From Candidatus Eiseniibacteriota bacterium (GTDB lineage Bacteria; Eisenbacteria; RBG-16-71-46; CAIMUX01; WJJG01), in NCBI GenBank assembly GCA_016867695.1, contig VGIY01000139.1, positions 1 to 6,836 of the forward strand: a DNA stretch of 6,836 nucleotides, read 5' to 3'. This document shows, in pieces, positions 1 through 5,688 of this stretch. Position 1 is the stretch's first letter. Every line of letters starts with the position of its first letter. The notes beneath the pieces are model-generated. The model ran no database searches and had not been told where the DNA came from. It was given only the letters and a program-made list of their open reading frames with translations. The translations under genes were made by a program, and so were the position numbers.

Positions 1-600
1 CTTCTCGACCTTGTCGTACTTGATCTCCGGGAAGATGATCTGCTCCTTGATCCCGAAGCTGTAGTTGCCGCGGCCATCGAACGACTTCGGCGGCAGCCCG
101 CGGAAGTCGCGGATGCGCGGGATGGCGACGCTGATCAGGCGGTCGAGGAACTCGTACATCCGCGCCCCGCGCAGCGTGACCATCGTCCCGATCGGCTGCC
201 CCTCGCGCAACTTGAAGTTGGCGATGGACTTGCGCGCCCGCCGCGTGGCCGGCTTCTGCCCGGCGATCGTCCCCAGGTCCTCGGCGGCCGTCTCCAGCAG
301 GCGCACGTTCGTCAGCGCGTCGCCGACGCCCATGTTCAGCACGACCTTCTTCAGGCGCGGCACCTCGTGGGGGTTGCCGTAGCCGAAGCGCTCGCGCAAC
401 CGGGCGACGACGACGGAGTCGTAGTGCGTCTTCAGGTTGGGCGGGGGACCCTGCTCGACGACCGTGTCCGCCGCCGCTCCCTTGGGCGCGGCCTTCGCGG
501 CCCCCTTGTCCCTGGCGGCCCCCTTGTCCTTGGGCGCCCCCTTCGCCTGGGGCTTGCCGGTAACCGCCGCCCCCTTGGGCTGGGCTTCCTTCTTCGCCAT
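1..600 (-). CDS. rplE: 50S ribosomal protein L5, partial (C-terminus off the left edge), with N-terminal extension
   Basis: L5 binds 5S rRNA and the central protuberance of the large subunit and contacts P-site tRNA. The frame is open from an ATG at 598-600 to the window edge, 200 codons with no stop. The core is clear from about residue 55: NLKTHYD, then VPRLKKVVLNMGVGDA (80-95), GQKP (114-117), IPRIRDFRG (160-168) and QIIFPEIKYDKV near the edge. Compared with E. coli L5 (179 aa), roughly 35 to 40 C-terminal residues are missing. Residues 1 to about 53 have no counterpart in E. coli L5: they are rich in Lys, Ala, Gly and Pro, with tandem KDKGAA/RDKGAA at 24-35. No ATG, GTG or TTG lies in frame between residue 2 and Leu68 (TTG, already inside the core), so the ATG at 600 is the only sensible start. 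A modest GGGAG site lies 11 nt upstream. It follows rplX by 48 nt, the normal spc-operon order. Confidence 0.96.
   Translation of the reverse strand, partial: MAKKEAQPKGAAVTGKPQAKGAPKDKGAARDKGAAKAAPKGAAADTVVEQGPPPNLKTHYDSVVVARLRERFGYGNPHEVPRLKKVVLNMGVGDALTNVRLLETAAEDLGTIAGQKPATRRARKSIANFKLREGQPIGTMVTLRGARMYEFLDRLISVAIPRIRDFRGLPPKSFDGRGNYSFGIKEQIIFPEIKYDKVEK
496..531 (-). repeat. 18-bp tandem repeat, two copies, inside the L5 N-terminal extension
   Basis: Codons 24-29 and 30-35 of rplE are two adjacent 18-bp units (514-531 and 496-513). They differ at two positions (AAG/AGG in the first codon, GCC/GCG in the last) and encode KDKGAA and RDKGAA. Related KGA-type codon groups lie on both sides (AKGAP before, APKGAAA after), so the extension looks as if it grew by short in-frame duplications. 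The duplication is read directly from the bases; its origin is inference. Confidence 0.8.
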
Positions 601-623
601 CGCTCTTGCGTCTCCCGTTCGAG

Positions 624-645
624 CCGGCCGCGCTCCGCCTGCCGG
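624..645 (-). other. Predicted hairpin in the rplX-rplE spacer
   Basis: CCGGC (624-628) pairs with GCCGG (641-645), and inside it GCG (630-632) pairs with CGC (636-638) around a 3-nt loop, separated by a small internal loop. There is no U-tract on the transcript side, so it does not look like an intrinsic terminator. It is the weakest of the seven spacer hairpins in this window and could be chance in GC-rich DNA. Confidence 0.35.
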
Positions 646-648
646 ACG

Positions 649-1005
649 CTACGCGCCCCTGTGTCCGGGCTTCTCGATCACCTCGCCCGTGCGGGCCGAG
701 ATGCGCTCCTTGATCTTCACCGTGCGGGTCCCCTCCTTCTCGAGGCGGACCCGCGTGCGCACGCGCGTGGCCTTGCGGGCCTTGGGATCGTAGAGCGCCA
801 CCTTCGACATGGGCAGCGGCGCCTCCTTCTCGATGATCCCCCCCTGCATCTGCGCCTGCGAGCGCCGGCGGGTGTGGCGCTTGATCATGTTGATCTTCTC
901 CACGATGACCGCCCGCTTCTCGGGGAAGACGAACAGGACCTTGCCGGTCCGGCCCTTCTCTTCGCCGCTGATGACGATGATCGTGTCGCCCTTGCAGATG
1001 TGCAC
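649..1005 (-). CDS. rplX: 50S ribosomal protein L24
   Basis: L24 is an early assembly-initiator protein that binds 23S rRNA domain I near the exit-tunnel opening. The 118-residue product has the N-terminal KOW domain: KGDTIIVISGEEKGRTGKV at about residues 5-23, then NMIKRHTRR (39-47), with GGIIEKEAPLPMSKVAL (55-71) as in the family. The start is GTG (1003-1005), with AGGAGG at 1012-1017 only 6 nt upstream; the resulting MHICKGDT matches the usual MHxKKGD-type start of L24. It is slightly longer than E. coli L24 (104 aa); the excess is a basic tail, about 88-118, containing RTGEVIEKPGHRGA. The stop is TAG. It sits 29 nt after rplN and 48 nt before rplE, as in a standard spc operon. Confidence 0.97.
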   Translation of the reverse strand: MHICKGDTIIVISGEEKGRTGKVLFVFPEKRAVIVEKINMIKRHTRRRSQAQMQGGIIEKEAPLPMSKVALYDPKARKATRVRTRVRLEKEGTRTVKIKERISARTGEVIEKPGHRGA

Positions 1006-1034
1006 GGCACTCCTCCTCGTCGCGCGCCCGGCGC

Positions 1035-1403
1035 CTAGAGCACTTCCGGCGCCAGTGAGACGATCTTCATGAACTCCTTGTCACGCAGCTCGCGGGCCAC
1101 CGGACCGAAGATGCGGGTGCCCTTCGGCTCCTTGTTCGCGTCGATGATCACCGCCGCGTTCTCGTCGAAGCGGATGTAGGTGCCGTCCTTGCGGCGGACC
1201 TCCTTGCGGGTGCGCACGATCACCGCCCGGGCCACGGAGCCCTTCTTGATGGCGCCGGTCGGCAGCGCGTCCTTGACCGCCACCACCACGATGTCGCCCA
1301 CGCTCGCGTACCTCCGGCGCGTCCCGCCGAGCACCTTGATGCACATTGCCCGCCGGGCCCCCGAGTTGTCCGCGATCGTCAACATCGTCTGCTGCTGGAT
1401 CAT
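1035..1403 (-). CDS. rplN: 50S ribosomal protein L14
   Basis: L14 binds 23S rRNA at the subunit interface, forms intersubunit bridges with 16S rRNA, and is the docking site for the silencing factor RsfS. The 122-residue length is typical. Diagnostic stretches are MIQQQTMLTIADNSGA (1-16), CIKVLGG (21-27), VGDIVVVAVKDALP (35-48), KKGSVARAVIVRTRKEVRR (53-71), DGTYIRFDENAAVII (73-87) and GTRIFGPVARELR (95-107). ATG is at 1401-1403. The stop is TAG. It is normally the first gene of the spc operon, and here the 71-nt spacer from rpsQ is the S10/spc boundary. I see no convincing promoter in that GC-rich spacer, so read-through from the S10 operon is likely. Confidence 0.98.
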   Translation of the reverse strand: MIQQQTMLTIADNSGARRAMCIKVLGGTRRRYASVGDIVVVAVKDALPTGAIKKGSVARAVIVRTRKEVRRKDGTYIRFDENAAVIIDANKEPKGTRIFGPVARELRDKEFMKIVSLAPEVL

Positions 1404-1418
1404 GGCTCATCCTCCGGC

Positions 1419-1462
1419 GCGGGATGGGCGGCCTCCGCGCCGCGCCTCCGCTCCCCATCCGC
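1419..1462 (-). other. Predicted nested hairpin at the S10/spc boundary (rpsQ-rplN spacer)
   Basis: GGATGGG (1422-1428) is perfectly complementary to CCCATCC (1454-1460). Two further outer pairs form (GC 1419-1420 with GC 1461-1462) if G1421 is bulged. Inside, GCGGC (1428-1432) can pair with GCCGC (1439-1443) around a 6-nt loop; G1428 can be used in only one stem. No U-tract follows on the transcript. In E. coli the spc operon begins at this point, so a structured spacer could mark an mRNA domain border or processing site, but that is inference. Confidence 0.45.
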
Positions 1463-1474
1463 TGATGCCCCGCC

Positions 1475-1732
1475 CTAGCGGGCGCGCTCGATGATCTCCA
1501 CCAACCGCCAGCGCTTGAGCTTGCTCAGCGGCCGCGTCTCCATGATGCGCACCGTGTCGCCCACCTGGCACTGGTTCTGCTCGTCGTGGGCGTAGAACTT
1601 CTTGTCGCGCGTGATGTACTTGCCGTACACCGGGTGCGGCAGGCGCCGCTTCATGCGCACCACGATGGTCTTGTTCATCGCGGAGCCGACGACCACCCCT
1701 TCGCGCACCTTCCTCTGAGCTCTCTCGGTCAT
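1475..1732 (-). CDS. rpsQ: 30S ribosomal protein S17
   Basis: S17 is a primary 16S rRNA-binding protein of the 30S body (OB-fold). The 85-residue product shows the family order: RKVREGVVVGSAMNKTIVV (7-25), RRLPHPVYGKYITRDKKFYAHD (29-50, histidine and lysine signature), VGDTVRIMETRPLSK (57-71), and a C-terminal RWRLVEIIERAR. The ATG at 1730-1732 directly follows the rpmC TAA with no gap, which suggests translational coupling. A GGAG site at 1742-1745, inside the end of rpmC, lies 9 nt upstream. The stop is TAG. This is the last gene of the S10 operon. Confidence 0.98.
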   Translation of the reverse strand: MTERAQRKVREGVVVGSAMNKTIVVRMKRRLPHPVYGKYITRDKKFYAHDEQNQCQVGDTVRIMETRPLSKLKRWRLVEIIERAR

Positions 1733-1966
1733 TTAGGCCTTCTCCTTGCCCGACGCCAGCCGGCGGATGCCCCGGTTGTCCTCGTGCAGCATGGTCCGGG
1801 CGCGGGCGATTCCGCGCCGGAGCTCGCGCATGCGCAGCGGGTTGCCCTCCTGCTTCAGGGAGGAGCGCAGACGGATGTTCTGCAGCTCCTCCTGGAGGTC
1901 GCGGAGCTTGATCTCCAGCTCGTCGCGGGTCAGCTCGCGCAGCCGTTTGGCCTTGATCTCCTTCAC
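1733..1966 (-). CDS. rpmC: 50S ribosomal protein L29
   Basis: L29 is a small two-helix protein beside the exit tunnel and helps form the docking platform for trigger factor and SRP together with L23. The product is 77 residues against 63 in E. coli. The helical pattern is typical: MKEIKAKRLRELTRDEL (1-17), then LQEELQNIRLRSSLKQ (24-39) and the conserved IARARTML (53-60). The additional residues are a basic C-terminal tail (NRGIRRLASGKEKA). The start is GTG (1964-1966), supported by GGAGG at 1975-1979, 8 nt upstream. A nearby ATG at 1972-1974 is out of frame and meets a stop after three codons. The stop TAA abuts the rpsQ ATG. Confidence 0.96.
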   Translation of the reverse strand: MKEIKAKRLRELTRDELEIKLRDLQEELQNIRLRSSLKQEGNPLRMRELRRGIARARTMLHEDNRGIRRLASGKEKA

Positions 1967-1996
1967 CTCGCCATCCTCCCGAGCGGCGCCGGCGGC

Positions 1997-2422
<426 letters not shown>

Positions 2423-2425
2423 GGC

Positions 2426-3118
2426 CTACTGCCTCCTCGCCCCCGCGCCCCGCCGCGCGAATCCGCCGGCGGGCTGCCCGGTCTCGCTGTCCCTGCCGAT
2501 GCGCTCGCCGTGGAAGACCCAGACCTTGACCCCGCAGGTGCCGTAGTTGGTGTAGGCGATCGCCTGGGCGTAGTCGATGTCGGCCCGCAGGGTGTGCAGC
2601 GGAATGCGCCCCTCGCGGTACTCCTCGCTGCGCGACATCTCGGCCCCGCCGAGGCGTCCGGAGCAGCGCACCTTGATGCCCTCGGCGCCGCTGCGCATCG
2701 AGGAGGAGATCGCCCGCTTCATCGCCCGGCGGAAGCCGACGCGCATCTCGAGCTGCTTGGCGATGTTCTCCGCCACCAGGTACGCGTTGCGGTCGGGATT
2801 GTCGACCGACTTGATGTCCAGGAAGACCTCCTTGCCGGTCACGCGCTGCAGCTCGTCGCGCAGCTGGTTCACCTGCGCCCCGCCCTTGCCGATCACCATG
2901 CCCGGCTTGGCGGTGTGCAGCGTGATGTCCACCCGATTGGCGGAGCGCTGGATGACGACCAGCGCGATGCCGCTGTTGGGCAGCCGCGTGCGCACGTACT
3001 TCTTGATCATCAGGTCTTCCTCGACCAGGTCCGCGTAGGTCCGCCCGGCGTACCAGCGCGAGTCCCAGGTGCGAGTGATCCCCAGCCGCAGGCCGATCGG
3101 ATTCGTCTTCTGTCCCAA
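2426..3118 (-). CDS. rpsC: 30S ribosomal protein S3 (TTG start)
   Basis: S3 sits at the 30S head by the mRNA entry channel and contributes to mRNA helicase activity. From the TTG at 3116-3118 the product is 230 residues and begins MGQKTNPIGLRLG, the canonical S3 start. An in-frame GTG six bases earlier (3122-3124) would add ML, but its first base lies inside the GGAGG Shine-Dalgarno core, so it is very unlikely to be used. A type II KH domain is visible with the GxxG loop in MVIGKGGAQV (74-83, GKGG at 77-80). Further family motifs are NAYLVAENIAKQLE, RRAMKRAI, GIKVRCSGRLGGAEMSRSE and YGTCGVKVWVFHGE. The C-terminal tail is Gly/Ala/Arg-rich. The stop is TAG. Confidence 0.97.
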   Translation of the reverse strand: MGQKTNPIGLRLGITRTWDSRWYAGRTYADLVEEDLMIKKYVRTRLPNSGIALVVIQRSANRVDITLHTAKPGMVIGKGGAQVNQLRDELQRVTGKEVFLDIKSVDNPDRNAYLVAENIAKQLEMRVGFRRAMKRAISSSMRSGAEGIKVRCSGRLGGAEMSRSEEYREGRIPLHTLRADIDYAQAIAYTNYGTCGVKVWVFHGERIGRDSETGQPAGGFARRGAGARRQ

Positions 3119-3121
3119 GAG

Positions 3122-3128
3122 CACCTCC
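3122..3128 (-). promoter_or_regulatory. Shine-Dalgarno site that fixes the rpsC start
   Basis: The minus-strand heptamer GGAGGTG is fully complementary to the 16S anti-Shine-Dalgarno sequence CACCUCC. Its GGAGG core ends 5 nt before the TTG at 3118. The GTG at 3124-3122 is part of this heptamer and has no ribosome-binding site of its own, so the site argues for TTG initiation and for the canonical MGQK N-terminus. Confidence 0.8.
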
Positions 3129-3150
3129 CGGGGTTCCGCCGCCCCGTGCC

Positions 3151-3169
3151 GGCTCCTCGCCGAGGAGCC
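3151..3169 (-). other. Predicted hairpin in the rplV-rpsC spacer
   Basis: GGCTCCTCG (3151-3159) is a perfect inverted repeat of CGAGGAGCC (3161-3169), separated by one base; in RNA a 7-bp stem with a 5-nt loop is realistic. The transcript strand of this palindrome carries a GAGGAG sequence (3153-3158) resembling a Shine-Dalgarno site, but it is about 35 nt from the rpsC start and would be buried in the stem. No U-tract follows. Confidence 0.55.
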
Positions 3170-3178
3170 CGATTCCGG

Positions 3179-3517
3179 CTACGCCTTCTCCTCGACGATG
3201 ATCGTGATGTGGCTCGACCGCTTCAGGATCCGGTTGGCCCGCCCCTGGGCGCGCGGCCGGATGCGCTTGAGCGTCGGCGCCGAGTCGGCCACGGCGTGCT
3301 TGACGAACAGCCGCTCGGCGTCCAACTCCTCGTTCTTGCCCCCGGCATTGGCCACCGCCGAGGTCAGCAGCTTGCTGACCTTCTTGGCGATCGGCTGCGG
3401 GTTGAAGGCCAGGATCTCCTGCGCCCGGTCGACCTGCGCGCCGCGGATCTGGCGCAGCACGCGATCGACCTTGGTCGGCGAGACCTGCACGTAGCGCGCG
3501 ATCGCTCTGGCTTCCAT
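3179..3517 (-). CDS. rplV: 50S ribosomal protein L22
   Basis: L22 spans all domains of 23S rRNA and its long beta-hairpin lines the peptide exit tunnel, where changes can give macrolide resistance. The product is 112 residues (E. coli 110). It begins MEARAIARYVQVSPTKVDRVL (the conserved S-P-x-K at 13-16) and continues with KLLTSAVANAGG (49-60). The tunnel hairpin PTLKRIRPRAQGRANRILKR (81-100) is intact, and the C-terminus is SSHITIIVEE. The ATG is at 3515-3517, with AGGAG at 3525-3529, 7 nt upstream. The stop is TAG. It lies 43 nt after rpsS and 60 nt before rpsC in the standard S10 order. Confidence 0.98.
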   Translation of the reverse strand: MEARAIARYVQVSPTKVDRVLRQIRGAQVDRAQEILAFNPQPIAKKVSKLLTSAVANAGGKNEELDAERLFVKHAVADSAPTLKRIRPRAQGRANRILKRSSHITIIVEEKA

Positions 3518-3536
3518 CGTCCCTCTCCTGTCCCGC

Positions 3537-3561
3537 GGCTCGGCGGAACGGCCCGCGAGCC
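3537..3561 (-). other. Predicted hairpin in the rpsS-rplV spacer
   Basis: GGCTCG (3537-3542) pairs with CGAGCC (3556-3561). The inner sequence can add three more pairs (CGG with CCG) if one base is bulged. The stem begins at the last base of the rpsS stop codon, so ribosomes terminating on rpsS would disrupt it. No U-tract follows. Moderate-strength structure; may be chance in this GC-rich DNA. Confidence 0.4.
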
Positions 3562-3836
3562 TACTTCTTGACGGACTTGTCCGTCGAATGGCCCCGATAG
3601 GTGCGCGTCAGGGCGAACTCGCCCAGCTTGTGCCCCACCATGTTCTCGGTGATGTAGATGGGGATGAACTTGTTGCCGTTGTGGATCGCGATCGTGTGGC
3701 CGACGAAGCCGGGCACGATCATCGACCGGCGGCCCCAGGTGCGCAGCACCTTCTTCTCGCGGGTCTTGTTCAGCTCCTCCACGCGCTTGAGCAGCCGCTC
3801 GTCGACGTAGGGGCCCTTCTTCAGCGAACGCGACAT
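3561..3836 (-). CDS. rpsS: 30S ribosomal protein S19
   Basis: S19 forms a complex with S13 in the 30S head and contacts A-site tRNA and 16S rRNA. The 91-residue product is essentially full length (E. coli 92). Signatures are MSRSLKKGPYVDERLLKRV (1-19), TWGRRSMIVPGFVGHTIAI, HNGNKFIPIYITENMVGHKL and the terminal GEFALTRTYRGHSTDKSVKK. The ATG is at 3834-3836, with AGGAG at 3846-3850, 9 nt upstream. It follows rplB by 18 nt. The stop is TAG. Confidence 0.98.
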   Translation of the reverse strand: MSRSLKKGPYVDERLLKRVEELNKTREKKVLRTWGRRSMIVPGFVGHTIAIHNGNKFIPIYITENMVGHKLGEFALTRTYRGHSTDKSVKK

Positions 3837-3854
3837 CTGAGACCTCTCCTGCGC

Positions 3855-4682
3855 TTACTTCGCGCGACGGTGCACGATCAACCGATCCGACGGCTTGGCC
3901 TTGCGACGGGTCTTGTAGCCCTTGGTCGGCTTGCCCCACGGCGTGCAGGGGTGCCGCCCGCCCGAGGAGCGGCCCTCGCCGCCGCCCATCGGGTGGTCGA
4001 CGGGGTTCATGGCCACGCCTCGCGAGCTGGGCCTGACCCCGAGCCAGCGGTTGCGGCCCGCCTTGCCGATGACCACGTTCTCGTGGTCGATGTTGCCCAC
4101 CTGTCCGATCGTGCAGTAGCAGTCGAGGCTGAACATGCGCACCTCGCCCGACGGCATCCGCACGTGGGCGTGCTTGCCCTCCTTGGCCATCAGCTGGCAG
4201 ACGACGCCGGCCGCGCGGGCGACCTGGGCCCCCTTGCCGGGCAACAGCTCCAGATTGTGCACGCCCGTGCCGAGCGGCACGCCGCGCAGCGGCAGGGAGT
4301 TGCCGTCGCGCACCTCGGCGGCCGGACCCGACATGAGGACGTCGCCGATCTTCACGTTCTTCGGCGCCAGGATGTATCGCTTCTCCCCGTCGGCGTAGAC
4401 CAGCAGCGCGATCCGCGAGGAGCGGTTGGGGTCGTACTCGAGGGCGCGCACGGTCGCCGGGATGCCGTGCTTGCCGCGGCGGAAGTCGATCTCCCGGTAG
4501 CGGCGCTTGTGCCCGCCGCCGCGCCGCCAGGCCGTGACCCGGCCGTGGTTGTTCCGGCCGTAGCTGCGCGGGAAGGGCCGCAGCAGCGACTTCTCCGGCT
4601 TCTTGGGCGTCAGCTCGGAGAAGTCCGCCACGGTCATGTAGCGCAGACTCGGGGTCGTCGGCTTGAACTTCTTCAACGCCAT
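3855..4682 (-). CDS. rplB: 50S ribosomal protein L2
   Basis: L2 is one of the most conserved ribosomal proteins; it joins the subunits and supports peptidyl transferase activity. The product is 275 residues (E. coli 273). Motifs include MALKKFKPTTPSLRYMTV (1-18), GRNNHGRVTAWRRGGGHKRRYR, DPNRSSRIALLVYADGEKRYI, VPLGTGVHNLELLPGKGAQVA, and RPSSRGVAMNPVDHP followed by GGGEGR. His230, aligned with the functionally important E. coli His229 (numbered without Met), is present; the second histidine of the E. coli DHPH motif is Met232 here. The tail KTRRKAKPSDRLIVHRRAK is normal. The ATG is at 4680-4682, with AAAGGAG about 8 nt upstream. The stop is TAA, one of only three in the window. Confidence 0.99.
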   Translation of the reverse strand: MALKKFKPTTPSLRYMTVADFSELTPKKPEKSLLRPFPRSYGRNNHGRVTAWRRGGGHKRRYREIDFRRGKHGIPATVRALEYDPNRSSRIALLVYADGEKRYILAPKNVKIGDVLMSGPAAEVRDGNSLPLRGVPLGTGVHNLELLPGKGAQVARAAGVVCQLMAKEGKHAHVRMPSGEVRMFSLDCYCTIGQVGNIDHENVVIGKAGRNRWLGVRPSSRGVAMNPVDHPMGGGEGRSSGGRHPCTPWGKPTKGYKTRRKAKPSDRLIVHRRAK

Positions 4683-4717
4683 GCCTGATGCTCCTTTCGG
4701 GGTTCACGGCTTCCAGA

Positions 4718-4742
4718 GCGCCGGTCCGCCCGGGGCCGGCGC
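4718..4742 (-). other. Predicted hairpin in the rplW-rplB spacer
   Basis: GCGCCGG (4718-4724) is perfectly complementary to CCGGCGC (4736-4742). Two further pairs (CC 4726-4727 with GG 4733-4734) can form inside after one mismatch, leaving a 5-nt loop. The structure sits in the middle of a 75-nt spacer, unusually long between these two genes. No U-tract is present on the transcript side. Confidence 0.5.
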
Positions 4743-4757
4743 CCGATCCCCGATCGC

Positions 4758-5060
4758 CTAGACCTCATCGAAGACATCGATCGTCTGGCCCGGCTTCAAG
4801 GTCACGATGGCCTTCTTCCAATGGGAGCGGCGGCCCTCGAAGCGCCCCATGCGCTTGCTCTTGCCGCGCATGCCCATCGTGCGCACGGCGACCGCGTCCA
4901 CGCCGAAGACCGTCTTGACCGCCTGCGCGATCTGGACCTTGTTCGCCGAGAGGTGCACGTCGAACAGGTAGCGGCTGCCCGTCTTGCCCTGTTCGCGGAT
5001 CCGGGCGCCCTTCTCGGTGATCAGCGCGCGGCGGATGATCGTGTGCGGGTCGAGGTTCAT
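4758..5060 (-). CDS. rplW: 50S ribosomal protein L23
   Basis: L23 lies at the exit-tunnel mouth and is the main docking point for trigger factor and SRP. From the ATG at 5058-5060 the product is 100 residues, the same as E. coli L23. Family features are IIRRALITEKG (8-18), YLFDVHLSANKVQIAQAVKTVF (31-52), GKSKRMGRFEGRRSHWKKAIVTL (66-88) and LKPGQTIDVF (88-97). The ATG overlaps the rplD TGA as ATGA (5057-5060), a classic coupled arrangement. An in-frame GTG at 5067-5069 would add three residues, but only 1 nt separates it from the AGGAGG at 5071-5076, against 10 nt for the ATG, so the ATG is preferred. The stop is TAG. Confidence 0.97.
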   Translation of the reverse strand: MNLDPHTIIRRALITEKGARIREQGKTGSRYLFDVHLSANKVQIAQAVKTVFGVDAVAVRTMGMRGKSKRMGRFEGRRSHWKKAIVTLKPGQTIDVFDEV

Positions 5061-5686
5061 TGACCCCACGCCTCCTCGATCTTGGGCACCGCCGACTCCA
5101 TGATCAGCAGGCAGTCGGCGTGCAGGACCTCGTACGCGTTGAGCAGCCGGTAGTCCCGGGTGCTCAGGCGGGGGATGTTGCGCGCCGCCAGGGCCAGATC
5201 GGCGTCATGCTCCGGCAGCACCAGGAGGCAGCGGCGGTCGTCGAGCCCCAGGCCCTTGATCACCGCGGCCACTTCCCGCGTCTTGCGCTCGCGCACGCTG
5301 AAGTCGGAGAGCACCCGGACCTCGCCCGATCGCGCCTTCTCCGACAGCGCCGAACGCAGCGCCAGGCGCTTGATCGCCCTGGGCAGGACGTAGGCGTAGC
5401 TGCGCGGCCGCGGGCCGAAGGCGCGCCCGCCGCCGACCCAGATCGGGGAGCGGTTCGAGCCGGCGCGCGCCCTCCCGGTCCCCTTCTGGCGCCAGGGCTT
5501 GCGGCCGCCGCCGGAGATCTCCGTGCGCCCCTTGACCTTGGCGGTGCCGTGGCGCTGATTGGCGAGGTAGTTGCGCACCGCCTCCCACATGACGTGCTGA
5601 TTCGGCTCCACCCCGAACGTCGCCTCGGGGAGCTGCACATCCCCCCGGGCGTCGCCGGAGTGCGTGAATAGCTTCGCCGCTGGCAT
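5057..5686 (-). CDS. rplD: 50S ribosomal protein L4
   Basis: L4 binds 23S rRNA domain I, and its extended loop reaches the exit-tunnel constriction. In E. coli it also represses the S10 operon by acting on the rpsJ leader; whether that happens here is not shown. The product is 209 residues (E. coli 201). The tunnel-loop signature is intact: RKPWRQKGTGRARAGSNRSP (62-81) followed by IWVGGGRAFGPRPRSYAY (82-99). Upstream are VMWEAVRNYLANQRHGTAKVKGR-type residues (32-54), and the C-terminal globular part includes NAYEVLHADCLLIMESAV. The ATG is at 5684-5686, 2 nt after the rplC stop, with an AAGGGG-like site close upstream. TGA is used as the stop, the only one in the window, and it overlaps the rplW ATG. 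Confidence 0.98.
   Translation of the reverse strand: MPAAKLFTHSGDARGDVQLPEATFGVEPNQHVMWEAVRNYLANQRHGTAKVKGRTEISGGGRKPWRQKGTGRARAGSNRSPIWVGGGRAFGPRPRSYAYVLPRAIKRLALRSALSEKARSGEVRVLSDFSVRERKTREVAAVIKGLGLDDRRCLLVLPEHDADLALAARNIPRLSTRDYRLLNAYEVLHADCLLIMESAVPKIEEAWGQ
5071..5076 (-). promoter_or_regulatory. Shine-Dalgarno site that decides the rplW start
   Basis: AGGAGG inside the last codons of rplD. It leaves 10 nt to the ATG at 5060 and only 1 nt to the upstream in-frame GTG at 5069, so it supports the ATG that overlaps the rplD stop. Confidence 0.75.
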
Positions 5687-5688
5687 GG

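Noticed and set aside
3588..4688. A 366-codon plus-strand open frame antisense to rpsS and rplB
   Set aside because: Same composition bias and exact antisense placement over conserved genes; no recognisable domain or ribosome-binding context.
3364..4707. A 447-codon minus-strand frame overlapping rplB, rpsS and rplV in another frame
   Set aside because: It is an alternative-frame shadow of three clearly identified genes, with low-complexity Arg/Ala/Gly/Pro composition.
5061..5069. Longer rplW beginning at the GTG at 5067-5069
   Set aside because: The Shine-Dalgarno AGGAGG would be only 1 nt away. The ATG at 5060 gives the usual 100-residue length and an ATGA overlap.
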